From the NCBI RefSeq assembly GCF_000381365.1, contig NZ_KB905467.1, positions 1,480,644-1,544,643 on the forward strand: a stretch of 64,000 bases of DNA, in the 5' to 3' direction. The notes under the pieces are model-generated. The model saw only the letters and a list, made by a program, of their open reading frames with translations, was not told where the DNA came from and did no database searches. Below, in pieces: positions 17,215 to 24,967 of the stretch (positions are counted from its first letter, which is position 1; each line of letters begins with the position of its first letter). The stretch comes from Bacteroides salyersiae WAL 10018 = DSM 18765 = JCM 12988. GTDB taxonomy: Bacteria; Bacteroidota; Bacteroidia; Bacteroidales; Bacteroidaceae. The translations under genes were made by a program, and so were the position numbers.

Positions 17215-17266
17215 GAATAGATACAAGTTATAATAATACGAGCTAAACAACCGTTGACTTATTTCT

Positions 17267-17306
17267 TGTGCAGTCTCATTAAATTTGGCGATTTTAGAGA
17301 CAAGAA
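17267..17306 (-). repeat. Repeat copy A in the leader
   Basis: A 40-nt unit whose right-hand 25 nt (17282-17306) are identical to 17515-17539 (copy B) and whose left end TGTGCAGT is also shared. On the minus-strand RNA it reads ATCGCCAAA, 9 nt, ACTGCACA, complementary to two segments in the loop of the downstream terminator-like hairpin. Confidence 0.7.
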
Positions 17307-17371
17307 TTAGCTTACGCTCGTTAACTAATATTTTTACTTCAAACAAATTCCTTCGAACTTGTCTATGTTCG

Positions 17372-17402
17372 CAAAATTAGATAAAAAAAAGAATTATACA
17401 AA
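17372..17402 (-). promoter_or_regulatory. Bacteroides-type promoter for the island operon
   Basis: On the minus strand TTTG (17402-17399) is followed after exactly 19 nt by TAATTTTG (17379-17372), matching the Bacteroides -33/-7 consensus TTTG-N19-21-TAnnTTTG. Transcription would start near 17365 and leave a leader of about 400 nt before the upxY-like ATG at 16967. The start site itself is not visible from sequence. Confidence 0.55.
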
Positions 17403-17434
17403 CAAAATTCTCATTATATCTAAAAAATAAAAAA

Positions 17435-17485
17435 GCAGCATGAAAATTATCTTTCATTATTCATGCAGATGAAAATTCATGCTGC
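17435..17485 (-). terminator. Intrinsic terminator-like hairpin, minus strand
   Basis: Arms GCAGCATGAAAATT (17435-17448) and 17472-17485 pair at 12 of 14 positions. On the minus strand the stem ends in CATGCTGC followed by TTTTTTATTTTTT. It lies just upstream of the island promoter, so it could insulate it or end a short RNA containing repeat copy B. No clear promoter for such an RNA was found. Confidence 0.55.
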
Positions 17486-17499
17486 CTAAAAATTGTCCA

Positions 17500-17539
17500 T
17501 GTGCAGTACTCTTCAATTTGGCGATTTTAGAGACAAGAA
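17500..17539 (-). repeat. Repeat copy B, upstream of the promoter
   Basis: Second copy of the 40-nt unit, same orientation as copy A, 233 nt away. The last 25 nt are identical. It lies just upstream (minus strand) of the hairpin at 17435-17485 and outside the transcript predicted from the 17372-17402 promoter. Confidence 0.7.
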
Positions 17540-17897
17540 CAATTAATTTATTACCATTCGAAAATCAGACACAAGTATTAAAACGTTGTAAAAGTATAAT
17601 AAAAATAAAACATAACAAAACACGATAAAACTAAAATAGACTTAAACAGTCAAAAAGTGTGCTCAAACACATCATATTAGTGTATATTCTGCAATAATTA
17701 TAAAAAGAATATTCTTCAAACAAATGAATAAAATAAGAACAAGATCGCATTAGTATCAGGTTTCGATAATTGATAAAATATCAACTAACTCTATATTCAA
17801 TCAACGAGAAAAAACGGTAGAAAGAATATACATGGTATATGATTTAAGTCATATAATACTATAAATCAACCATTTCATAGGATCTATACCCTACATA

Positions 17898-17938
17898 CAA
17901 AACATTAACTTTAACTGTACGTTAAAATTAATGTTTTG
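17898..17938. repeat. 41-bp AT-rich palindrome
   Basis: An 18-nt arm (17898-17915) and its complement (17921-17938) match at 17 of 18 positions with a 5-nt loop, TGTAC. It lies between the island promoter region and the RavA-like gene. It has no U tract on either strand and could be an operator or cruciform. Confidence 0.5.
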
Positions 17939-18092
17939 TCTTCAAGAAATGCATCTTTTAACTCCTTAAAATATAATTCTTGCCACAAAGAATAGAATAA
18001 TAGAAAACGGGAATTAACAATGTTAAATGGGAAACACACAAATTCTCTGTAATGACTCTCCGTTTTATTCTTTTTCATCCTGAGTTTATTCT

Positions 18093-18100
18093 TATTTTTG
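18093..18100 (+). promoter_or_regulatory. Possible -7 box for the RavA-like gene
   Basis: TATTTTTG matches the Bacteroides -7 consensus TAnnTTTG 18 nt before the ATG at 18119. No good TTTG -33 element is found at the right distance, so this is weak. Confidence 0.3.
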
Positions 18101-18118
18101 CATTCAAATTGAAAAAAC

Positions 18119-19189
18119 ATGAGTTCGATCAAACCACGTATCCACAAACTTCTCGACGCTCTTAATGAGGGGGTATTTGAGAAAGAACACACCATAGCCC
18201 TTTCTTTATTGGCGGCCATTGCCGGAGAAAGTATTTTCCTGTTAGGTCCTCCGGGAGTAGCCAAGAGTTTAGTAGCACGAAGACTGAAATATGCATTCAA
18301 AGAAAACAATGCGTTCGAATACCTGATGTCACGTTTCAGTACTCCGGATGAGATTTTCGGGCCGGTATCGATCTCGAAACTTAAAGATGAAGATACCTAT
18401 GAACGGATTACCGAAGGATATCTTCCTACAGCATCAGTGGCTTTCCTGGATGAAATATGGAAAGCAGGACCGGCCATACAGAACTCCCTGCTGACAGTAA
18501 TCAATGAAAAGATATACCGGAACGGACAGTTTACAGTGAAAGTCCCGTTGAAAGTACTGATAGCGGCTTCTAACGAACTATCGGCAAAGGGAGAAGGGTT
18601 GGAAGCACTTTATGACCGCTTCCTTATCCGGCAATTTGTGGGCTGTATCGAACAGGAATTCGCTTTTGACCGGATGATTGCTTCGACAAAGGATACAGAA
18701 CCGAATATACCGGAGAAACTGCCGATCGAACAGGAAGAATACTGCAAAATACAGGCGGAGGCAGAGACAGTGACCCTGCATTATACTTTCTTCGAACTGG
18801 TGCATACCATCAAGCGGACAGTAGAGCAATATAATACGCAACGGGATGCCAACCTCCCTCCTATTTACATCTCAGACAGACGTTGGAAAAAGATCGTAGG
18901 GCTGTTGCGTACTTCGGCTTACCTAAACGAATCACCGGCAGTAAACTTTGTCGATTGCCTGCTGATACCTTATTGTATATGGGATGAAGTGAGCCAACTC
19001 CCTATTGTGGAGAATATCGTGCAACAGGCCATTACCGAAAGTATAAATACATATCTGTTGGGAGAGAAACAATTGGAGCAGAAACTCGATGCTTTGAAAG
19101 AAGATATGAAAGCCGAACATAGCCTGCGGGAAATCAGTGACCCTGCCATTCAGGTGGTCGATACTTTTTATCACCGCATCGAAGGATAG
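18119..19189 (+). CDS. ravA: RavA/MoxR-family AAA+ ATPase, truncated
   Basis: 356 residues. Walker A GPPGVAKS at 43-50, Walker B VAFLDE with Asp111-Glu112, and SRFSTPDEIFGP and SNELSAKGEG sensor-type segments, all typical of RavA in the MoxR branch. RavA proteins normally continue past the AAA+ module with a LARA domain and a further helical part, roughly 500 residues in total. Here a TAG ends the frame just after HRIEG, and recognisable coding remnants follow (19190-19506). The vWA partner ViaA, usually next to ravA, is absent downstream. The ATPase part looks intact but the protein may be non-functional. Divergent from the island operon. Confidence 0.8.
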   Translation: MSSIKPRIHKLLDALNEGVFEKEHTIALSLLAAIAGESIFLLGPPGVAKSLVARRLKYAFKENNAFEYLMSRFSTPDEIFGPVSISKLKDEDTYERITEGYLPTASVAFLDEIWKAGPAIQNSLLTVINEKIYRNGQFTVKVPLKVLIAASNELSAKGEGLEALYDRFLIRQFVGCIEQEFAFDRMIASTKDTEPNIPEKLPIEQEEYCKIQAEAETVTLHYTFFELVHTIKRTVEQYNTQRDANLPPIYISDRRWKKIVGLLRTSAYLNESPAVNFVDCLLIPYCIWDEVSQLPIVENIVQQAITESINTYLLGEKQLEQKLDALKEDMKAEHSLREISDPAIQVVDTFYHRIEG

Positions 19190-19506
19190 CGGATAGCCGG
19201 TAACCTGCTAATGTTTGCTTCCGACTATCAGAATCAAAAGCGTTTTAAAATGACTGCCGGCATTCGAAGAGAAGAGATCGTGACACAATTCCACCCGAAG
19301 TGACATTACCGGCATTTGCGAAGGCAACGATCTCAACAGCCTGCTCCCTATCGAATATTGTTATCTGGCAGAGAAATCCCTGCAACCGATATTCTTCGAA
19401 CGGTATACCGAAAAGAAGCTACGGATATATCTGTAATCGATATTGAAAACTGTGTGCTCCGTGCAGCTAAAGATACATTCCAATCTATCCGGATAACATA
19501 TCAGTA
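19190..19506 (+). pseudogene. Decayed remnant of the RavA C-terminal region
   Basis: Directly after the TAG, the same frame reads on through NLLMFASDYQNQKRFKMTAG before a new stop. A different frame then gives ITGICEGNDLNSLLPIEYCY. Both fragments look like pieces of the RavA LARA domain in successive frames. This implies at least one nonsense change and one or more frameshifts. No intact start codon or frame spans the region. Confidence 0.5.
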
Positions 19507-19742
19507 ATAATTGAAGGTTACTTATACCAAACAGATGTCAAGGAGCTAACAAAGAAGCGCTAAATCACTGATAATCAATCAAAATAAAACTATAGACTCC
19601 TACATAATAAAAGTACATATTCTTGATACATAAAAATATACACTTTTATTATGCAGGAGTCTATAGTTATCAATCAAGTTCTGATAATTGAATATTTCTT
19701 CCTTACCTGATTCGTTATTACGAATTGATTATCATATAAAAG
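19507..19742. other. Intergenic region with one long hairpin
   Basis: Between the RavA remnant and the Yip1-like gene. It contains the 81-nt inverted repeat at 19588-19668; otherwise it is AT-rich and shows no ORF, promoter or RNA gene that I can support. Confidence 0.5.
19588..19668 (-). terminator. Long inverted repeat, likely terminator
   Basis: Arms of 27 nt (19588-19614 and 19642-19668) match at 26 of 27 positions around a 27-nt AT-rich loop. On the minus strand the stem is followed by TTATTTTGATTG, a modest U-rich tail. It lies 75 nt after the stop of the Yip1-like gene on the minus strand. The length and near-perfection exceed an ordinary terminator and may mark a small repeat element. 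Confidence 0.5.
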
Positions 19743-20330
19743 TCAATAAAACAACCCAATCAACAGGCGGCATATGAAATCTCCTCCAATGATTCCGACA
19801 AGAGCAATAATCCAAAGCCGGGACTGTTTCAAATTACAGGATACTTTGAGAGCCTGAAACATCCAGATAAGAGAAAATATTATAAACGGAAGACCGAGTA
19901 ATGACAAGAAGATAGCCCAATGCAGATTAGGAATAGCCAGTATCTCAGTAGGTGCCATTGTAGAATCTACTTGTGCGATCGCTTGCATAGGGGGTAATAA
20001 ATAGATCAGATTCATTCCGATCATCGGTAATTGAGCGAACAGGACAGTTCCGTAAACATCTACCATACGGATTTTGGAATGGGAAAATATCTTTCCACCT
20101 ATATAAAACAGGGTTGCCGGAACTAACCACACCATCAGATGCTCTGCCCAATAACACCACCAAGCGGGATTGGGAGCAGGCCCGAAGTGTAATAATCCAT
20201 GATAATGATAACCGGATAACCAACTCAGCAAGGTGGAAACAACCAAACCTAATGCTCCCCATAGTAATGCCTGTGTCCCTGCAATCCGAATAAACGGATT
20301 TACTACTCTTTCAATCTTCTGATTTTTCAT
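19743..20330 (-). CDS. Yip1-like multi-pass membrane protein
   Basis: 195 residues with about five hydrophobic segments (near 20-37, 65-82, 92-114, 135-158 and 172-192). The pattern of a helical bundle with an FxQLP turn after the third segment is typical of bacterial Yip1/YIF1-type proteins. The 5' end overlaps the DUF2089 gene by 4 nt, so translation is probably coupled. Function unknown. Last gene of a three-gene minus-strand operon ending at the 19588-19668 hairpin. Confidence 0.65.
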   Translation of the reverse strand: MKNQKIERVVNPFIRIAGTQALLWGALGLVVSTLLSWLSGYHYHGLLHFGPAPNPAWWCYWAEHLMVWLVPATLFYIGGKIFSHSKIRMVDVYGTVLFAQLPMIGMNLIYLLPPMQAIAQVDSTMAPTEILAIPNLHWAIFLSLLGLPFIIFSLIWMFQALKVSCNLKQSRLWIIALVGIIGGDFICRLLIGLFY

Positions 20331-20611
20331 TTTTCTTCCATTTTAATAAGTTTCTCAATCAAATCATCCAAAACATTCCGAACGGTAGGATAGCTTATTC
20401 CCATACTTTTCGCCATGTCTTTTAAGCTACCGCTCGACTTTACAAAAGCAAGAATAAACTGCTGTTCTTTCTCTGATAAACGGGCCAACAAAGGCAATTC
20501 AAAATCACCGCAAACTTCGGTACCGCATTCTCCGCAAAACATACGTCCTACTTTCAATGGAGACTCACATGCAGGACATTGCAATGGCAAACGTTTTTTC
20601 AATTCATTCAT
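20327..20611 (-). CDS. DUF2089-family zinc-ribbon/HTH protein
   Basis: 94 residues. The N-terminal zinc ribbon has CPACESPL and CGECG; the C-terminal helix-turn-helix reads SGSLKDMAKSMGISYPTVRNVLDDLI. This two-part plan is that of DUF2089, presumed small DNA-binding regulators. Sitting between a hydrolase gene (5 nt upstream) and a membrane-protein gene (4-nt overlap), it may control its own operon. Its zinc ribbon differs from the ENP/FCRKC type of the island. Confidence 0.8.
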   Translation of the reverse strand: MNELKKRLPLQCPACESPLKVGRMFCGECGTEVCGDFELPLLARLSEKEQQFILAFVKSSGSLKDMAKSMGISYPTVRNVLDDLIEKLIKMEEK

Positions 20612-20616
20612 ATCGA

Positions 20617-21585
20617 TTATTTATGCTTGTTTATAAAAGTGCTCAACGAAGAGATCAAGGTAGTATTCACCGGTAGAGAGGAATCGGAATAAGCGACTGA
20701 CTGCTTCTGCGGATCCATCGTATCACAATCTTTCAGAACATGATTCATGGAGTCGATGAAGAGCAATCCGGCAGCAGGTTTAGCTTTCTTCAACAATTCG
20801 GCATCTTGTGTGCTAATTTGAATATCACGTTTACCTTGAACTATTAATACCGGTATTTTCAGAGTCGCAATGACCTCTTGAGGATCATACTTATACCATG
20901 AGATCAGATAGGGTTGAACCGAAGAACGGTATAAGGACTGCAAGTACATAGGAACCTGTTCTACCTGTTCCCCTTTTTTAAGAGATTCGTTAATGGCAGA
21001 CACCTCTCTCCGGATCATTTCCGGCTGTGCGGATACTTGTTCTTCTATAATTTCATATGCCGGACGGCCTGCTCCGGCCAATGAGACAAATGCTTTCACC
21101 TTTGGCTGATTCCGGCAAGCCAACATACCGATCAATGCCCCCTCACTATGCCCTATCACCGTGATACCGGTAAACCGTTTGTCGTTAGCTAAAAAATTCA
21201 ACCAACCTTTCACGTCATTTACATAATCTTCAAAACGCAGTAGGGATTCCTCTTTTCCGGCTGCTGCACTGGTTGCTATGCCCCGCTTATCAAAACGAAG
21301 TGAAGCAATGCCATTTTCAGCCAATCCTTCCGCTAAATACTTCAATGAATTATTCTTTCCGTGAAGAAGAGGAGAATTACCATCCATATCCGTCGGCCCG
21401 GATCCTGCAATAAGCAACACTATCGGACAGCTTTTTTCTGTACTGGGAAGAATCAATTTACCTTTGATCACCCCGTCTTCGGTATTCAAGGTCACCGATT
21501 CTACATTCAATGGCATCAATTGTGCCTGACAAAAAAGACAGCAAACAGAAAACAAAATACCGAAAGCCAAGCTTACATGTTTCAT
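20617..21585 (-). CDS. Secreted alpha/beta hydrolase
   Basis: 322 residues with a signal peptide (about 1-21, ending FCQAQ). Alpha/beta-hydrolase fold: oxyanion segment IAGSGPTDMDG at about 59-69, nucleophile Ser147 in GHSEGA, Asp near 254 in VQGKRDIQIS and His near 284 in SMNHVLKD. It resembles the serine aminopeptidase/esterase group (Hydrolase_4) common in Bacteroides. Predicted periplasmic esterase or peptidase of unknown substrate. First gene of the operon with DUF2089 and Yip1-like proteins. Confidence 0.8.
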   Translation of the reverse strand: MKHVSLAFGILFSVCCLFCQAQLMPLNVESVTLNTEDGVIKGKLILPSTEKSCPIVLLIAGSGPTDMDGNSPLLHGKNNSLKYLAEGLAENGIASLRFDKRGIATSAAAGKEESLLRFEDYVNDVKGWLNFLANDKRFTGITVIGHSEGALIGMLACRNQPKVKAFVSLAGAGRPAYEIIEEQVSAQPEMIRREVSAINESLKKGEQVEQVPMYLQSLYRSSVQPYLISWYKYDPQEVIATLKIPVLIVQGKRDIQISTQDAELLKKAKPAAGLLFIDSMNHVLKDCDTMDPQKQSVAYSDSSLPVNTTLISSLSTFINKHK

Positions 21586-21730
21586 ATGATTGAAATTTTA
21601 TATTGATTTACATCTGCAAATATAGATATATTATTTAAATAATTAAATCTATTATTGAATAATATTAAATACTACTTTAATTTTATTCAAGAAACATACA
21701 ATATAACACAGGAATGAGAGAAATAAAAAA

Positions 21731-21758
21731 GGGCCGCCTTATTTAATTAAGGAGACCC
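21731..21758 (-). terminator. Intrinsic terminator
   Basis: A GGG-ccg-CCTTA arm pairs with TAAGG-aga-CCC with a 3x3 internal loop, and on the minus strand it is followed by TTTTTTATTT. It lies 34 nt after the stop of the secreted propeller gene and ends the SusC-SusD-propeller unit. Confidence 0.7.
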
Positions 21759-21791
21759 TTTCATTGATTTTATACCAACAATAATAATACT

Positions 21792-23513
21792 CTATTTCTT
21801 AATTACCTTAGCAGTACTTGTACCATCTTCTGTAGTAAGCTTGATAATATATTGCCCACTTATCAAATCAGAAACAGGCAAACTCGAAACATTTTCAGCC
21901 TGCTTAACTGTTACTCCCATTAAGTTGATGATAACAACATCACAAGGAGTTGTGAAATTCAATACATCCACTACCGGATTAGGATAAACAGACACGCCAG
22001 CTCCCTGCTCAGTAGAAGAAATACCTGTAGCATTGCTAACTTCATTTAATGAGAAGATATTCTCAAGCTTTTGATCAGCAACCTGAGTTTGAGCAATAGC
22101 CAGTTTTGTACCAGAAGCTGCTACACCTGTAGCAAGATTTGCAGGGTTAGCTTGAGTCATTGTTCCGTTAGTAGTATCGATCCAGAAAGTAAGAGGAGTT
22201 TCAACTGCATGAGAAGCAATAACAGCAGTATGTCCTATCATATAAACATAATCACCACAAACTGTCATTCCACCAAATTCTTCTTTCTTTGAATTCGCAT
22301 CACCTTCATTGACTTTTGAAGCTACGGCATTGTTCACATCCAAAGTATTTTTGTTTAAAACAGCAACATATAAATCATTAGTAGAAACAGCATCTATATT
22401 TTGGTCAAAAGCCAATTTAGCATTAAACGTACCACCAAGCAACAAAACATCACCTTTTACAAGCATTGATTTAATAAAACAATAGTTACCAGAGGCATCA
22501 TGAGTCGTGGAGTATTTTTTAGTCAATGAAGAACTACCATCAGCTAAATCAATAATAGACAAAATATGTCCATATTCAGTTACACCATTTTCTTGAGATA
22601 GATCGAATGCTTGTTCCTTAGAACCAATAGTCAATGTTTGCTTACCTGAAGCTACAAAACCGGAATATAATTTTCCCTCAGCAACTGCGAACGAAACAGA
22701 TTGTACAGAAGATAGATCTGTACTTTTTCCACCTGTTACACCCATATTAGCTAAAATTCCGTCAACCTCTAACTGATCATTCAAAGAAAAGACAGCACCG
22801 GAAACTAAATCACCATACCAAAATCCCCCTCCGTCAAGATCAAAATAACCACCTTTAAAAGAGAAACCATTATTCTCTGTCAGTCCTTTATAAGAAGCCG
22901 AAGCATACAATTTTCCATTACTATACGCAATATTATTTATATCAAAACGATAATCGCCTGCCTCTGGGAAATACCCACCAGTAGCCTCCAATTCCGGCAA
23001 AGGTTTAGACACAAAACTCTGTACAGCCTTTAATACACCATTAACATCATACTTGGCTACAAAACCGGCAGCTTGATCAGCAATAGGAGTACCATCCATT
23101 TTAATGCCCTCTTTCACTTGGGTATTACCATCCGTACTGCCGAATGTCAATTCATCTGCAAAGTTTCCGGCAATATATACATTCCCGGCACCGTCAGTGG
23201 TTATCGTCTTTATTGTTGCAGCACCTGTAAGAGCAACTCCCCATTTTTCAGCACCATCAGTACCATATTTTAATAAATATGAACTGGTAGCAACTGCTTC
23301 TATCTCTTTACCGCCAAAAGTAAAACTCTCGGTAAAAAGACCGGTTGCATACATATCTCCCTGTGCAGAAACAGCCACAGGATTACTATTATTTACATTT
23401 GCAACAGAGAGAATATCTGTCTGAGATTTCGTCCAACTGTTAGTTACAGTCGGCTGAGCTTGTACTGTCAGCATAGCCGCAGCACAAAAAGCAAGCAGTA
23501 ATACTTTTTTCAT
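21792..23513 (-). CDS. Secreted propeller-like protein with C-terminal sorting-type domain
   Basis: 573 residues. Signal peptide 1-19. The body holds repeated short blades (VYIAGNFADELTFGS, KLYSGFVASGKQTLTIGS, LLLGGTFNAKLAFDQ) of the kind found in beta-propeller SBBP-type repeats. The last 75 residues (VYPNPVVDVLNF, then GQYIIKL and KVIKK) form a Por-type C-terminal domain. Bacteroides usually lack the full type IX machinery, so the domain's role here is uncertain. It lies downstream of a SusD gene, probably as a surface accessory protein of that locus. No catalytic residues are recognised. Confidence 0.75.
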   Translation of the reverse strand: MKKVLLLAFCAAAMLTVQAQPTVTNSWTKSQTDILSVANVNNSNPVAVSAQGDMYATGLFTESFTFGGKEIEAVATSSYLLKYGTDGAEKWGVALTGAATIKTITTDGAGNVYIAGNFADELTFGSTDGNTQVKEGIKMDGTPIADQAAGFVAKYDVNGVLKAVQSFVSKPLPELEATGGYFPEAGDYRFDINNIAYSNGKLYASASYKGLTENNGFSFKGGYFDLDGGGFWYGDLVSGAVFSLNDQLEVDGILANMGVTGGKSTDLSSVQSVSFAVAEGKLYSGFVASGKQTLTIGSKEQAFDLSQENGVTEYGHILSIIDLADGSSSLTKKYSTTHDASGNYCFIKSMLVKGDVLLLGGTFNAKLAFDQNIDAVSTNDLYVAVLNKNTLDVNNAVASKVNEGDANSKKEEFGGMTVCGDYVYMIGHTAVIASHAVETPLTFWIDTTNGTMTQANPANLATGVAASGTKLAIAQTQVADQKLENIFSLNEVSNATGISSTEQGAGVSVYPNPVVDVLNFTTPCDVVIINLMGVTVKQAENVSSLPVSDLISGQYIIKLTTEDGTSTAKVIKK

Positions 23514-23614
23514 AAAACAATCTTTTAATAATTAAACATATAGATAAATACATAGAGCCATCTTTGTTATGATTGAGAACCAAGTCGTCTCAATCACAAC
23601 AAAAATGTTTTCTT

Positions 23615-24961
23615 TTAGTTTGCCAGCCCCGGATTCGCTTCTATTGCTTCACTGGGAATACGAATTGTGTAGCGGGAATCGTTTTCTTCCAGAACATAGG
23701 TTGTCCCACTGTACGTTTTTTCCAGACGAGGACGGGTTGTCCGTCGTAAATCAAACCAACGATGTCCTTCAAAAGCTAATTCACGAGTACGCTCGTCGTA
23801 TATTTCCTGCAATAATTCATCACGCCCCATTGCATTAATTGCCGTCTCCTTCTCTGTATAAGCAGCAGCTTTATAACGTTGTTTGATTAACGTCAACAGA
23901 TAAGTCCGTGCCGCAGGTATAGCAGACTCTCCCGTCATTAATGCAGCTTCGGCAGCATTCAGATAAATTTCTCCAACTCTGAAAGAACAGGAATACTGAT
24001 TGCTTCCGCCTTTAGCAACCAAAATATTGGAAACGGTTACTTGATTAAAATATTTCGATCTGCGCAAATCGCTCGAAGTATACATTTTCCATAAAGTAGT
24101 ATTCACTTTCGCAGCACGTACGTATTGAGCAGTCATCACCTGTTCCAATGCCAGAATATTCTCCGGAGAATTATATTCATTCGGCAATACGGTAGAAGAA
24201 GACATATCCACCAATTGGTCATTCACCTGCAAAACTGCCTGTGATGCTTCGAGAGACTTTGCCCATTCACCCATATACAAGTACACACGAGAGCGAAATG
24301 CATTGACACTTAAGGTATTGAAACGATAGTTATATCCCAAATCCCATTGATCTACATTCAGATATTTTTCTGCCTCTGCAAGATCTGATAAAATAGAATT
24401 ATACACCTCGGCAACCGTATTACGGGACAAGGTAACCTCCGTATCACTATTCAATTTCAACGGAATAGCTTTTGTAGTAGCAGGATCACAATTCGTGTAA
24501 GCTTCACCAAACAAATTGACTAACAAAAAGTGCATATAGGCGCGAAGCATATAAGACTCGCCAACCATCTGGTTCACCTCGTCAACAGTCCCTTCCTCAA
24601 TCATCTCTTTTGATTCAATGACATAATTGGCGATAAACGATGTATGATAGAACGAACGCCAACTGAATGCCGTCGTATTTTCCGACGGACTCACATCATT
24701 CCATATCCATATATCCTTGTAAGAATTCAAATCTTCGGCAGCAAGAGTTCCATCCATTGTCATCTCGTCCGAACGAAAGGTAGCTAATCCTCTGTCACTT
24801 GGTACATAACTATATGCCTGAGTCAATAATGCCCTGAATTCTGCAGCGGTACGGGGAATCACCTTTCCTACCGGTTGTATATCCAGATATTTGTCACAAC
24901 TGTATAAAGCCGCTATACAAAGCAAGGCACACAGTAGTTTTATATTCTTTAGTATCTTCAT
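23615..24961 (-). CDS. SusD/RagB-family outer-membrane lipoprotein
   Basis: 448 residues. Lipoprotein signal with lipobox Cys22 (LYSCDKYLDIQP). SusD features: an N-terminal PRTAAEFRALL helix, TPR-like helices, and the C-terminal ELAFEGHRWFDLRR motif typical of SusD/RagB. Ligand-binding lid over the adjacent SusC porin, exposed at the cell surface. It follows susC by 6 nt. Somewhat shorter than many SusDs (500-600 residues). Nearby genes lack glycoside hydrolases, so the ligand may be a peptide or non-starch glycan. Confidence 0.9.
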   Translation of the reverse strand: MKILKNIKLLCALLCIAALYSCDKYLDIQPVGKVIPRTAAEFRALLTQAYSYVPSDRGLATFRSDEMTMDGTLAAEDLNSYKDIWIWNDVSPSENTTAFSWRSFYHTSFIANYVIESKEMIEEGTVDEVNQMVGESYMLRAYMHFLLVNLFGEAYTNCDPATTKAIPLKLNSDTEVTLSRNTVAEVYNSILSDLAEAEKYLNVDQWDLGYNYRFNTLSVNAFRSRVYLYMGEWAKSLEASQAVLQVNDQLVDMSSSTVLPNEYNSPENILALEQVMTAQYVRAAKVNTTLWKMYTSSDLRRSKYFNQVTVSNILVAKGGSNQYSCSFRVGEIYLNAAEAALMTGESAIPAARTYLLTLIKQRYKAAAYTEKETAINAMGRDELLQEIYDERTRELAFEGHRWFDLRRTTRPRLEKTYSGTTYVLEENDSRYTIRIPSEAIEANPGLAN

Positions 24962-24967
24962 AATCTG

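Larger units (their letters stand above)
16968..18118. promoter_or_regulatory. Long divergent regulatory interval upstream of upxY-like gene and RavA-like gene
   Basis: 1.15 kb without a convincing gene. Going leftward it holds a 41-bp palindrome (17898-17938), a small dyad near 17836-17855, repeat copy B (17500-17539), a terminator-like hairpin (17435-17485), a minus-strand promoter (17372-17402), repeat copy A (17267-17306), a hairpin (17184-17214) and a terminator-like hairpin (17081-17158). The AT-rich stretch 17540-17830 shows nothing further I can name. Confidence 0.6.

Noticed and set aside
17114..17292. Inverted ATCGCCAAA/TTTGGCGAT pair as an invertible promoter, as seen at capsule loci
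   Set aside because: The matching parts are only 9 and 8 nt, spacing differs between copies, and no invertase gene is near; RNA pairing explains the signal better.
17267..17539. CRISPR array, because of a 25-nt exact repeat
   Set aside because: Only two copies, a spacer over 200 nt, and no cas genes.
19316..19507. 63-codon open frame after the RavA-like gene
   Set aside because: It lies in a decayed part of ravA and does not resemble a protein family; treated as remnant.
21792..23513. Type IX secretion substrate
   Set aside because: The C-terminal domain resembles such sorting domains, but no type IX genes are visible and Bacteroides usually lack the full system, so secretion route is left open.
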